Assembly (NCBI GenBank): GCA_947464885.1
Contig: CANHYZ010000019.1
Coordinates: forward strand, 1-13,706
Source of the DNA: Flavobacteriales bacterium
Lineage (GTDB): Bacteria; Bacteroidota; Bacteroidia; Flavobacteriales_D; Sanyastnellaceae
Direction of reading: 5' to 3'
Length of the DNA: 13,706 nt
In this document: in pieces, positions 7,890-13,706 of the stretch
Layout of the letters: the number at the start of each line of letters is the position of its first letter
Position numbering within the stretch: position 1 is the first letter of the stretch
The notes under the pieces: model-generated
What the model was told of the DNA's origin: nothing
What the model saw: the letters and a program-made list of their open reading frames with translations, nothing else
The model's database searches: none
Translations under genes and position numbers: made by a program

Positions 7890-7927
7890 AATAAAAGAGG
7901 CTGTCTTTTCAGACAGCCTCTTTTATT
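7890..7927. terminator. Bidirectional intrinsic terminator between terC-like gene and ftsZ
   Basis: A perfect 17-bp inverted repeat (left arm 7890-7906, right arm 7911-7927) has a TTTC loop. The GC core GAGGCTGTCT is flanked by AATAAAA on the left and TTTTATT on the right, so transcripts from either strand end in a U-rich arm. It lies 21 bases after the TerC-family stop and 17 bases after the ftsZ stop. Confidence 0.93.
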
Positions 7928-7944
7928 GCTTTCAGTTTAAGGAA

Positions 7945-9585
7945 TCAATCCACGTTGTCGTGGAGAAATGGATTCTCACGCAATTCCACTTTACGCTGAC
8001 CGGCTTCATCCACCGATTCATTCAGCGAGTAACGCGAGATATTGCTCTCAGCACTGTGTGGTGCGCTTTCCAATGTAATCTTTTTGCGCGCGTATGCCGG
8101 CTCATTTTCCAATTCGCTCAAACCATTCGGCGTCTTCAACTTGATGGTGAACTCACGGATACGCATCTCACGCTCTTTATTGCGTGCAAGCAATTCGTTT
8201 CGGTTCGGACGATCGCTAACCACCGGCTCTTCCTTGTGCATCAAGGATGCTGCAGGAACCTCGTCAACCTTCACTGAGGTAATCTCGTTCAGATTAGAAC
8301 CAAGATCCATGTACACCGGCTCATCCAGGAGCTGCTCTTCTTCGCGCATCTTCAGGGAAGAAAGTACAGGCACATCTTCGATATCAGTTGCTTCCTCATT
8401 GATTTGGTTTTCGACTTCGAATTCAAACTCTACAGGAGTTTCTAAAACCTTCATGAAGGGCTCTACAATCGGCTCCTCACGCACAGGCTCCTGCTTGAGC
8501 TCAGGCATATCCGGCAATGGACGCTCAACTTTAGCAACCACTTCCTTCACACCTTCTGCTTCAAGCCACAATTTCTTTGGCTCTTCTTCCACACTGCTCC
8601 ATCCTTCCTTCTTCTTGGCACCGATGAAGCCGGTTGCGATAACTGTTACACACACGTCATCGCCCAATGAAGAGTCATGGCAATAGCCCCAGATAACTTC
8701 CGCAGACATACCCGCTTGATCCTGTATATAATCAGTGATCTCGCTGATTTCATCCATCAACAATTCATCTGTGCCATGGGTAATGTTCAACAACACGAAA
8801 TTGGCACCGGTGATGTCGCTGTCGTTCAACAGTGGTGACTCCAACGCCAATTCAACAGCCTTGCGCGCGCGGCCTTCGCCACTGGCGCGGCCCGAGCCCA
8901 TGATAGCCTTACCACTATCTTTCATGACCGTCTTCACGTCGTTCATATCGACGTTTACTGTTCCGATCAACGTAATAACCTCGGCGATTCCTTTCGCTGC
9001 CGTGCAGAGCACTTCATCGGCATGACCGAAAGCTGCCTTCAGCGTAAGGTTACCATATAATTCACGGAGTTTGTCGTTTTTGATTTCAAGCAACGTATCC
9101 ACGTTGGCACGCATTTCATCCAAGCCGAGTTTCGCTTGACTGTCGCGCTTCTTGCCTTCGAACATGAACGGCACAGTGACGATACCCACGGTGAGAATGC
9201 CCATGTCCTTAGCAACTTTGGCAATCACCGGCGCAGCGCCTGTACCCGTTCCACCGCCCATACCGGCTGTGATGAATACCATCGTGGTATTATCGCTCAG
9301 CAAGGCTTTGATTTCATCCAAACTCTCGATAGCGGCGTTGCGGCCTACTTCCGGAATTGAACCGGCACCGCGACCTTCTGTCAAGGTGCTGCCCAATTGC
9401 ACTTTTATCGGCACAGGACTTTTATCCAATGCCTGGGCATCGGTGTTGCACACAATAAAATCTACGCCCTTGATGCCTTGTTCGTACATGTAATTGACAG
9501 CATTGCTGCCACCTCCGCCAACACCAATCACCTTAATGATTGAGGAGCTGTTGACAGGCAAATCGAATTTGAATGAGTTTTCCAT
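7945..9585 (-). CDS. ftsZ: Cell division protein FtsZ
   Basis: FtsZ is the tubulin-like GTPase that forms the cytoplasmic Z-ring. From the ATG at 9585 the protein has 546 residues. The sequence shows VIGVGGGGSN (19-28), the tubulin signature GGGTGTG (110-116) and the T7 loop NVDMNDV (211-217) with the acidic residues needed for GTP hydrolysis. A normal C-terminal GTPase subdomain runs to about 323, followed by an unusually acidic Glu/Pro-rich linker (about 324-535) and the C-terminal peptide NPFLHDNVD, the Bacteroidota form of the partner-binding tail. I prefer 9585 because MENSFKFDLP matches the usual family N-terminus. An ATG at 9621 would add 12 atypical residues. The gene stands alone, convergent with the TerC-family gene and divergent from DUF4290, with no ftsA or ftsQ beside it. 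No obvious -7 box was found upstream. Confidence 0.97.
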   Translation of the reverse strand: MENSFKFDLPVNSSSIIKVIGVGGGGSNAVNYMYEQGIKGVDFIVCNTDAQALDKSPVPIKVQLGSTLTEGRGAGSIPEVGRNAAIESLDEIKALLSDNTTMVFITAGMGGGTGTGAAPVIAKVAKDMGILTVGIVTVPFMFEGKKRDSQAKLGLDEMRANVDTLLEIKNDKLRELYGNLTLKAAFGHADEVLCTAAKGIAEVITLIGTVNVDMNDVKTVMKDSGKAIMGSGRASGEGRARKAVELALESPLLNDSDITGANFVLLNITHGTDELLMDEISEITDYIQDQAGMSAEVIWGYCHDSSLGDDVCVTVIATGFIGAKKKEGWSSVEEEPKKLWLEAEGVKEVVAKVERPLPDMPELKQEPVREEPIVEPFMKVLETPVEFEFEVENQINEEATDIEDVPVLSSLKMREEEQLLDEPVYMDLGSNLNEITSVKVDEVPAASLMHKEEPVVSDRPNRNELLARNKEREMRIREFTIKLKTPNGLSELENEPAYARKKITLESAPHSAESNISRYSLNESVDEAGQRKVELRENPFLHDNVD

Positions 9586-9845
9586 GTTGGTTGATATGGG
9601 TTTGTCGCTCGTTATCAGCACCTTTAGGCAGATACAGATAACCGTAATTTGATAGGCCTAATAAAGAACAACATTCAGGCTAATTGCAGCGTGAGTTTTC
9701 AAAAAAGTCAACCTATCAATGTTAGTAAAACCCATCTCTTTTGCACCGTCATCACCACGCCCTGAGATGATTTGCTGCAGACCATTTCAAAACAACCAAC
9801 TTTCCACTATTTTCGCAGGGTCTAAAACGTTTCCCCCGCTCAACC
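9586..9845. other. Divergent intergenic region between ftsZ and the DUF4290 gene
   Basis: These 260 bases contain the 5' leaders of both genes. No additional ORF, RNA gene or strong hairpin was found. On the DUF4290 side, TTTC (9785-9788) and TATTTTCG (9808-9815) form a candidate promoter. On the ftsZ side only a weak TAACATTG (minus strand, about 9717-9724) is seen, 131 bases from the start. An 8-bp palindrome TAGGCCTA (9653-9660) is probably chance. Confidence 0.4.
9785..9815 (+). promoter_or_regulatory. Candidate promoter for the DUF4290 gene
   Basis: TATTTTCG (9808-9815) matches TAnnTTTG at all but one fixed position. TTTC (9785-9788) stands 19 bases upstream, where the -33 element belongs. 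The box ends 30 bases before the ATG at 9846. It is supported by the same arrangement upstream of the TerC-family and PorV/PorQ-like genes. Confidence 0.4.
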
Positions 9846-10529
9846 ATGCTCGAATCCATTAATGATAAGCTGAACCTTCAGCCCTACAACAGCAACCGAC
9901 CACACCTCATCATTCCCGAATACGGAAGAAATATTCAGCGCATGGTCGAATACGCCCTCACGCTTGAAGACCGCGAAGAGCGCAACAAATGCGTGCGCGC
10001 TGTGATTAGTGTTATGGGACAGCTCTTCCCCCACCTGCGCGATATCGAAGACTACAATCACAAACTTTGGGATCACTTGCAAATCATGTCAGGCTTTCGC
10101 CTCAACGTAGATAGCCCTTATCCTAAACCCGATAAAGATCACCTCTCGAGCAAACCGGATCCCATGCCGTATCCGAACAACCAAATTCGTTTCGGTCACT
10201 ACGGTCACTACGTGGAATCCATGATTCGCAAGTGCGCAGCCATGGAAGAAGGCGAACAAAAAAATGCCTTCGCACTCTCCATCGCCAACCTGATGAAGTA
10301 CAATGCGACAAACTGGAACCGCAATATTGTGCACGATGACGTCATCCTGAAAGACCTGACCATGCTTTCCAAAGGAGCAATACTACTGGAACATATCACT
10401 CAACTTCAAACGGTTAAACCATTAACCGCCGGCGGATTCAAAGAATACGAAACTGAACGCTTCGGAAAGAAGAACAAGTTCAACAAGTTCAACAAGAACA
10501 ATAAAAAGAAGAAATTCAGACCGCGCTAG
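9846..10529 (+). CDS. DUF4290 family protein with basic Asn/Lys-rich tail
   Basis: A 227-residue soluble protein without signal peptide or membrane segment. It resembles the Bacteroidota-restricted DUF4290 family, with PEYGRNIQRMVEYAL near 24-38, a helical region with RNKCVRAVISVMGQLFPHLR (46-65) and DYNHKLWDHLQIMSGF (69-84). A central Pro-rich stretch follows. The function is unknown and no catalytic motif is visible. The last 22 residues (206-227) are almost only Lys, Asn, Phe and Arg (FGKKNKFNKFNKNNKKKK), which suggests a disordered nucleic-acid or ribosome-contacting tail; that is an inference. The tail DNA carries a 9-bp repeat, AACAAGTTC, at 10473 and 10482. The ATG at 9846 is 30 bases after a candidate promoter. 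It precedes hemA by 86 bases with no terminator between, so read-through into the hem genes is possible. Confidence 0.85.
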   Translation: MLESINDKLNLQPYNSNRPHLIIPEYGRNIQRMVEYALTLEDREERNKCVRAVISVMGQLFPHLRDIEDYNHKLWDHLQIMSGFRLNVDSPYPKPDKDHLSSKPDPMPYPNNQIRFGHYGHYVESMIRKCAAMEEGEQKNAFALSIANLMKYNATNWNRNIVHDDVILKDLTMLSKGAILLEHITQLQTVKPLTAGGFKEYETERFGKKNKFNKFNKNNKKKKFRPR

Positions 10530-10562
10530 GTGACTTACATCAGCCGGGCTATTGACTTTCTT

Positions 10563-10619
10563 ATGACAAAACAACCGCGGGTCAGGAAAATCTTTGCAAT
10601 CCAAAGAAACACCGCGTGA
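10563..10619 (+). CDS. Possible 18-codon leader ORF overlapping the hemA start
   Basis: ATG at 10563 opens an 18-codon frame encoding MTKQPRVRKIFAIQRNTA, whose TGA (10617-10619) overlaps the hemA GTG (10616-10618) as GTGA. It begins 33 bases after the DUF4290 stop. The peptide is basic, with four Arg and two Lys. The overlap is the geometry used for translational coupling, so the ORF could feed ribosomes to the GTG start of hemA. Nothing else shows it is translated. An ORF this short can occur by chance, and no ribosome-binding site is obvious. Confidence 0.25.
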   Translation: MTKQPRVRKIFAIQRNTA

Positions 10620-11851
10620 ACGAGCTTCGAGTTGTTGCATTAACCCACAAACATTTTACACTGGATACCATCGGTAAATTCCATGTGGCCGATAATCGCC
10701 GTGAACAGGTTCTCAAACAACTCATCCATCAAATCGGCATTGGAGAATTAATGTATCTATCGACGTGCAATCGCGTCGAAATCGTTTTCACCCTGCCCCA
10801 TTACGTTTGCCCTGGTGTCACCGCCAACATGCTCAAGCTCATTCAACCCAATTTGAATGAAGCTGAAATCAAATCCATCGCTGCACACGCCGAACGTTTC
10901 AACGGAGTGGAAGCAGCAGAGCATCTACTAAACGTCGCTGCTAGCTTGGATTCCGCCATTATCGGCGAACGAGAAATCATCACACAACTGCGGAAAGCTT
11001 ACGAAGAATGCGACGCCATTGGACTCACCGGCGACGACCTCCGACTCATGATTCGTCAGTGCATACAAACCGCCAAGGAAGTATTCACCTCAACGGATTT
11101 GGCCAAGAAACCCGTGAGTGTTGTTTCGTTGGCTTGGGAACAATTTCGCGCTCACCAGTTGCCTACCGATAGCCGTATACTGCTCATCGGTGCAGGTCAA
11201 ATCATTCGCAACTTTTCGAAATTCCTCTACGAAAACGAATACCGCAATCTCACGTTCGTCAATCGCACACTGGCCAATGCCACAATGCTTTGCGAAAGCT
11301 TTGGAGGAAAAGCATTACCGCTGGAAGAACTCCAACACTTTACAGAAGGATTCGACGTGCTGAGTAGCTGCACAGGAGCAGAAAGTCATGTGATAGATAC
11401 GGATCTCTACAACACGATTCTTCGCGGTGAATCCAATAAGAAAATCATCATTGACCTCGCTGTTCCGGGCGATATCCACGCCGATGTCGTAAGCGGTTTT
11501 GATGTTGATTATTACGACATGAATCTCATCCGCGAACGCGCGCAGGAGAACATCCAATACCGCGAGCAAGCAATCACCGATTGTTTGCCCATCATCCAAT
11601 CAGGCTTGCGCGAATGTGAGAAGGTCCACAAAGAGCGCCGCATCGAAAAGGCCATGACCTCCATTCCGGAAACCATCAAGGAAATTCGCAACACGGCACT
11701 GGGATCTGTCTTCGCAAAAGACCTCGAAACACTCGACGATCATTCACGCGATGTGTTAGAGAAAATCATGAACTACATGGAGAAAAAATACATCTCCATT
11801 CCCATGAGAATGGCCAAAGAAGTGCTGATGGATGAAGTCAAAAAGAACTGA
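10616..11851 (+). CDS. hemA: Glutamyl-tRNA reductase
   Basis: HemA reduces glutamyl-tRNA(Glu) with NADPH to glutamate-1-semialdehyde, the first committed step of C5-pathway tetrapyrrole synthesis. At 411 residues the length is usual. Visible features: LRVVALTHKHFTLD at the N-terminus; LSTCNRVEI (48-56) with the nucleophile Cys51; SLDSAIIGEREIITQLRKAY (110-129) in the substrate domain; ILLIGAGQIIRNF (188-200) as the NADPH-binding loop, with FVNRT (214-218) after it; and a helical C-terminal dimerisation arm. The start must be GTG at 10616: no ATG or TTG occurs in frame between the stop at 10553-10555 and the conserved N-terminus. A short ORF overlaps this start by four bases. hemC follows after 31 bases, consistent with one operon. 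Confidence 0.96.
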   Translation: MNELRVVALTHKHFTLDTIGKFHVADNRREQVLKQLIHQIGIGELMYLSTCNRVEIVFTLPHYVCPGVTANMLKLIQPNLNEAEIKSIAAHAERFNGVEAAEHLLNVAASLDSAIIGEREIITQLRKAYEECDAIGLTGDDLRLMIRQCIQTAKEVFTSTDLAKKPVSVVSLAWEQFRAHQLPTDSRILLIGAGQIIRNFSKFLYENEYRNLTFVNRTLANATMLCESFGGKALPLEELQHFTEGFDVLSSCTGAESHVIDTDLYNTILRGESNKKIIIDLAVPGDIHADVVSGFDVDYYDMNLIRERAQENIQYREQAITDCLPIIQSGLRECEKVHKERRIEKAMTSIPETIKEIRNTALGSVFAKDLETLDDHSRDVLEKIMNYMEKKYISIPMRMAKEVLMDEVKKN

Positions 11852-11882
11852 TTGAGGCTAACTTCGCCCAAAATTCCCGGCA

Positions 11883-12779
11883 TTGAAAAACCCGATTATC
11901 ATTGGCTCCAGAGGAAGTGACCTCGCGTTGTGGCAAGCCCATTTCGTTCAAGCTGAACTGCAAAAAATAGGACTGGAGTCCCGCATCGAAATCATTCAAA
12001 CAAAAGGAGATGCTATCCAGCACCTGAGCTTTGACAAACTCGAGGGCAAAGGATTTTTCACCAAAGAAATCGAAGAAGCACTGCTTGAAAAGCGCATTGA
12101 TATCGCGGTACACTCGCATAAAGACCTCGAAACAACACCCCCGGCCGGACTTATTGTGGCCGCAGTCAGCCACAGAGCCGATCCCCGCGAACTCCTGCTG
12201 ATTCACCCCGACGCCATTGACAGCAACCAACCCTTGTCATTAAAAGAAAACGCCATCGTCGGTACGTCAAGCGCACGCCGCAAAGCACAAATGCTCAGTG
12301 TGCGTCCGGATATCCAACTGCATGATATCCGCGGCAACGTTCCAACTCGCGTGCAAAAATTGCGCGACCGACAGTTCGACGCCATCCTACTGGCAAAAGC
12401 CGGTGTAGATCGTCTCCAACTCAACACCGACGACTTGCACGCAACGGCATTGGACATTGATCTACTCGTGCCGGCACCCGCTCAAGGTGTTCTTGCCATT
12501 CAATGCCGCGAAGACGACAGCGAACTCATTAATGCACTGCAAGCCATTCATCATGTGGATGTGCAATCCAATATCACCATCGAACGTGGCGTATTGAATC
12601 GCCTTCACGGCGGTTGCCAATTGCCTCTTGGCGTTCATGCGATTCGTCAGGACAATCAGTTTCACGCCGATGTAGCTTTCGCCTCGGCTTGGGATCAGCC
12701 GTTGATGAAATTCCGCCTTTCAGGAAGCAGCACGGAAGAACTTATCCAGGCCATTTTGGAACGCATTCAACAACCGTGA
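11883..12779 (+). CDS. hemC: Hydroxymethylbilane synthase (porphobilinogen deaminase)
   Basis: HemC joins four porphobilinogen units into hydroxymethylbilane in the cytosol. The protein has 298 residues, close to the family norm. Motifs: IIIGSRGSDLALWQA (5-19); AVHSHKDLETTP (75-86) with the catalytic Asp81; GTSSARRKAQ (127-136), whose arginines bind the substrate acetate and propionate groups; IRGNVPTRVQKL (149-160); PAPAQGVLAIQCRE (197-210); and HGGCQLPLG (242-250), where Cys245 carries the dipyrromethane cofactor. The start is forced: the in-frame stop at 11859-11861 is followed by no ATG or GTG before the conserved motif, leaving only TTG at 11883. A weak TAACTTCG (11859-11866) lies in the gap from hemA, so an internal promoter is possible. 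Its TGA overlaps the hemD GTG. Confidence 0.95.
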   Translation: MKNPIIIGSRGSDLALWQAHFVQAELQKIGLESRIEIIQTKGDAIQHLSFDKLEGKGFFTKEIEEALLEKRIDIAVHSHKDLETTPPAGLIVAAVSHRADPRELLLIHPDAIDSNQPLSLKENAIVGTSSARRKAQMLSVRPDIQLHDIRGNVPTRVQKLRDRQFDAILLAKAGVDRLQLNTDDLHATALDIDLLVPAPAQGVLAIQCREDDSELINALQAIHHVDVQSNITIERGVLNRLHGGCQLPLGVHAIRQDNQFHADVAFASAWDQPLMKFRLSGSSTEELIQAILERIQQP

Positions 12780-13444
12780 GCCACACCGTCTTTATATCCC
12801 GAGACATCAGCGAATGCAGCGCCCTCTGCGAACTGTTGCGCGAACACGACTTGGTGGTCGATGCACAATCCCTCATCACAACAAAACCTATCCCGTTTGA
12901 TCCATCACTTCCCCCATGTGAATGGATTTTCTTTTCATCGTCCAATGCCGTCCGCCATTTTTTCAATCAGAATCCCGTTATCGGTCTTCAGCGATTCGCT
13001 GCATTGGGCGAGGGAACTGCAGAAACCTTGCGCGAATATGCTCATGCGGATTTCGTGGGTGACGCTATGGATATTGCCGATTCAGCTTACCGCCTGGCAT
13101 CGGTGGTGCAAAGCGCAACCATCCTTTTTCCGATAGCGAAGCACAGCATGAAAACAGTCCAACAAGCCTTTCCTTCCTCGCAAGTCATCGACCTTGTTGT
13201 TTATGAAACCATCGAACGGCATGTTGAGGTTTCACCAAGTGAACTTTACGTCTTTTCAAGCCCAAGTAACGTACGGTCCTTTTTTCATTCGAATGAAGTT
13301 AATGCCGGAGCCATCCAAACCCTGGCATTCGGACCTAGCACTGCTGAATGCCTGAGAGGCTTTGGGGTTGAAAACATAACCATACCGCAGTCCCTTGATC
13401 CGGCCGGAATGCTTGACACAATAAATCGAATTTTTCAGGGTTAA
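12776..13444 (+). CDS. hemD: Uroporphyrinogen-III synthase
   Basis: HemD closes hydroxymethylbilane with inversion of ring D to give uroporphyrinogen III. The family is very divergent in sequence, so the assignment rests on length (222 residues), position directly after hemC and the two-lobe pattern: VFISRD (5-10), WIFFSSSNAVRHFF (50-63), FAALGEGTAETL (74-85), ILFPIA (116-121), LVVYET (140-145), YVFSSPSNVRSFF (158-170) and LAFGPSTAECL (183-193). The start is GTG at 12776, overlapping the hemC stop as GTGA, the form expected for translational coupling. The frame stays open upstream to 12614, but that part would overlap hemC by 166 bases and has no family features; the first downstream Met is too far inside. 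In many Bacteroidota hemE follows; here it does not. Confidence 0.9.
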   Translation: MSHTVFISRDISECSALCELLREHDLVVDAQSLITTKPIPFDPSLPPCEWIFFSSSNAVRHFFNQNPVIGLQRFAALGEGTAETLREYAHADFVGDAMDIADSAYRLASVVQSATILFPIAKHSMKTVQQAFPSSQVIDLVVYETIERHVEVSPSELYVFSSPSNVRSFFHSNEVNAGAIQTLAFGPSTAECLRGFGVENITIPQSLDPAGMLDTINRIFQG

Positions 13445-13464
13445 TGCCGGGCACCCTATTTTTG
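13431..13464 (+). promoter_or_regulatory. Promoter for the PorV/PorQ-like gene
   Basis: TATTTTTG (13457-13464) is a perfect match to the Bacteroidota -7 box TAnnTTTG. TTTTTC (13431-13436), at the end of hemD, lies 20 bases upstream at the -33 position. Transcription would start just after the box and leave a leader of roughly 15 bases before the ATG at 13486. This also argues for that ATG over the in-frame ATG at 13444. Confidence 0.55.
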
Positions 13465-13485
13465 AACCCTATCCTCAAACCCCGA

Positions 13486-13706
13486 ATGAACTTGCGATAC
13501 CTTTTGATTTTTCCACTGCTTACGGGGCTTTTCGCGTCGAATCAACTTCAAGCACAATCAACTTCCGACCTTACTCCGAAATACTCCAACGAATTCCTCA
13601 CCATTGGTGTAGGTGCCCGTGGATTGGGAATGTCGGCAGCACAAGTGGCCTCTGTCAATGATGTGACCGCGGGTTACTGGAATCCGGCAGGAATCAACGG
13701 CCTTTC
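13486..13706 (+). CDS. PorV/PorQ-like outer-membrane beta-barrel protein (3'-truncated)
   Basis: Only the first 73 complete codons are in the window. Residues 1-23 form a classic Sec signal peptide: MNLR, a hydrophobic LLIFPLLTGLFA core, then cleavage probably after LQA, before QSTSD. The mature start contains NEFLTIGVGARGLGMSAAQV and VNDVTAGYWNPAGI, the N-terminal signature of the PorV/PorQ family, FadL-like barrels that include the T9SS shuttle and attachment components. Many paralogs share this start, so I cannot say it is PorV or PorQ itself. An in-frame ATG at 13444 (overlapping the hemD stop as TAATG) would add 14 residues before the signal peptide; a TATTTTTG promoter box lies between the two, favouring 13486. 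The gene is unrelated to haem synthesis and probably starts a new transcription unit. Confidence 0.85.
   Translation, partial: MNLRYLLIFPLLTGLFASNQLQAQSTSDLTPKYSNEFLTIGVGARGLGMSAAQVASVNDVTAGYWNPAGINGL

Noticed and set aside
8042..8686. 214-codon plus-strand frame opposite ftsZ
   Set aside because: The Ser/Thr-rich translation mirrors the Glu-rich FtsZ linker on the other strand, and no family motif is present.
9586..9621. Longer FtsZ beginning at ATG 9621
   Set aside because: The extra 12 residues are not typical of the family N-terminus; MENSFKFDLP from 9585 is.
9653..9660. Palindrome TAGGCCTA upstream of ftsZ
   Set aside because: Eight bases with no repeat partner or promoter overlap; expected by chance at this scale.
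12614..12775. Longer hemD beginning at ATG 12614
   Set aside because: It would run inside the conserved end of hemC; the HemD-like pattern begins only at the GTG at 12776.
13444..13485. PorV/PorQ-like gene starting at ATG 13444, coupled to hemD by TAATG
   Set aside because: It puts 14 residues before an otherwise ideal signal peptide, and a perfect TATTTTTG box lies between the two ATGs.

Overview
The window looks like chromosomal DNA of a Bacteroidota bacterium, most likely of the Flavobacteriia type. Four things support this: a secreted PKD-repeat protein ending in a type IX secretion (T9SS) type A sorting domain; two Bacteroidota-restricted proteins of unknown function (DUF2723 and DUF4290 families); the start of a PorV/PorQ-like outer-membrane protein; and TAnnTTYG-type promoter boxes in place of E. 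coli -10/-35 pairs. Base composition is roughly balanced. I saw no rRNA, tRNA, CRISPR array, prophage or insertion sequence. Most of the window is core gene content; its left end is more accessory.

Layout. (1) 2-1567 (+): C-terminal part of a T9SS-exported PKD protein with a duplicated four-cysteine module. Its stop codon lies inside head-to-head short tandem arrays (1553-1647), in which the convergent methyltransferase gene also ends. (2) 1628-3260 (-): a two-gene unit, a 2-oxoglutarate/Fe(II) oxygenase followed after 4 bases by a SAM methyltransferase, transcribed away from (3) 3353-6973 (+), a 1206-residue DUF2723 GT-C-like membrane protein closed by a strong intrinsic terminator. (4) 7077-7868 (+): a TerC-family membrane protein, converging on (5) ftsZ at 7945-9585 (-); a perfect 17-bp stem between them can terminate in both directions. 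(6) 9846-10529 (+): DUF4290 protein, divergent from ftsZ. (7) 10616-13444 (+): hemA-hemC-hemD, the tetrapyrrole steps from glutamyl-tRNA to uroporphyrinogen III. (8) 13486 to the end (+): a secreted PorV/PorQ-like protein cut by the window edge, with its own promoter box.

How the genes work together. hemA, hemC and hemD are consecutive pathway genes. HemA makes glutamate-1-semialdehyde, HemC the linear tetrapyrrole and HemD closes the ring; hemB, hemL and hemE are not in the window. All three must start at non-ATG codons (GTG, TTG, GTG), and an 18-codon ORF overlaps the hemA start as GTGA. The PKD protein (T9SS cargo) and the PorV/PorQ-like protein (related to T9SS outer-membrane components) lie at opposite ends and need not be linked. 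The oxygenase/methyltransferase pair could modify a glycan or lipid, but its substrate is not visible.

I did not find a clear new system. The observations most worth a second look are the duplicated four-cysteine module, the tandem arrays at the convergent gene ends, the start-codon pattern with a possible leader ORF in the hem cluster, and ftsZ placed outside a visible division cluster.
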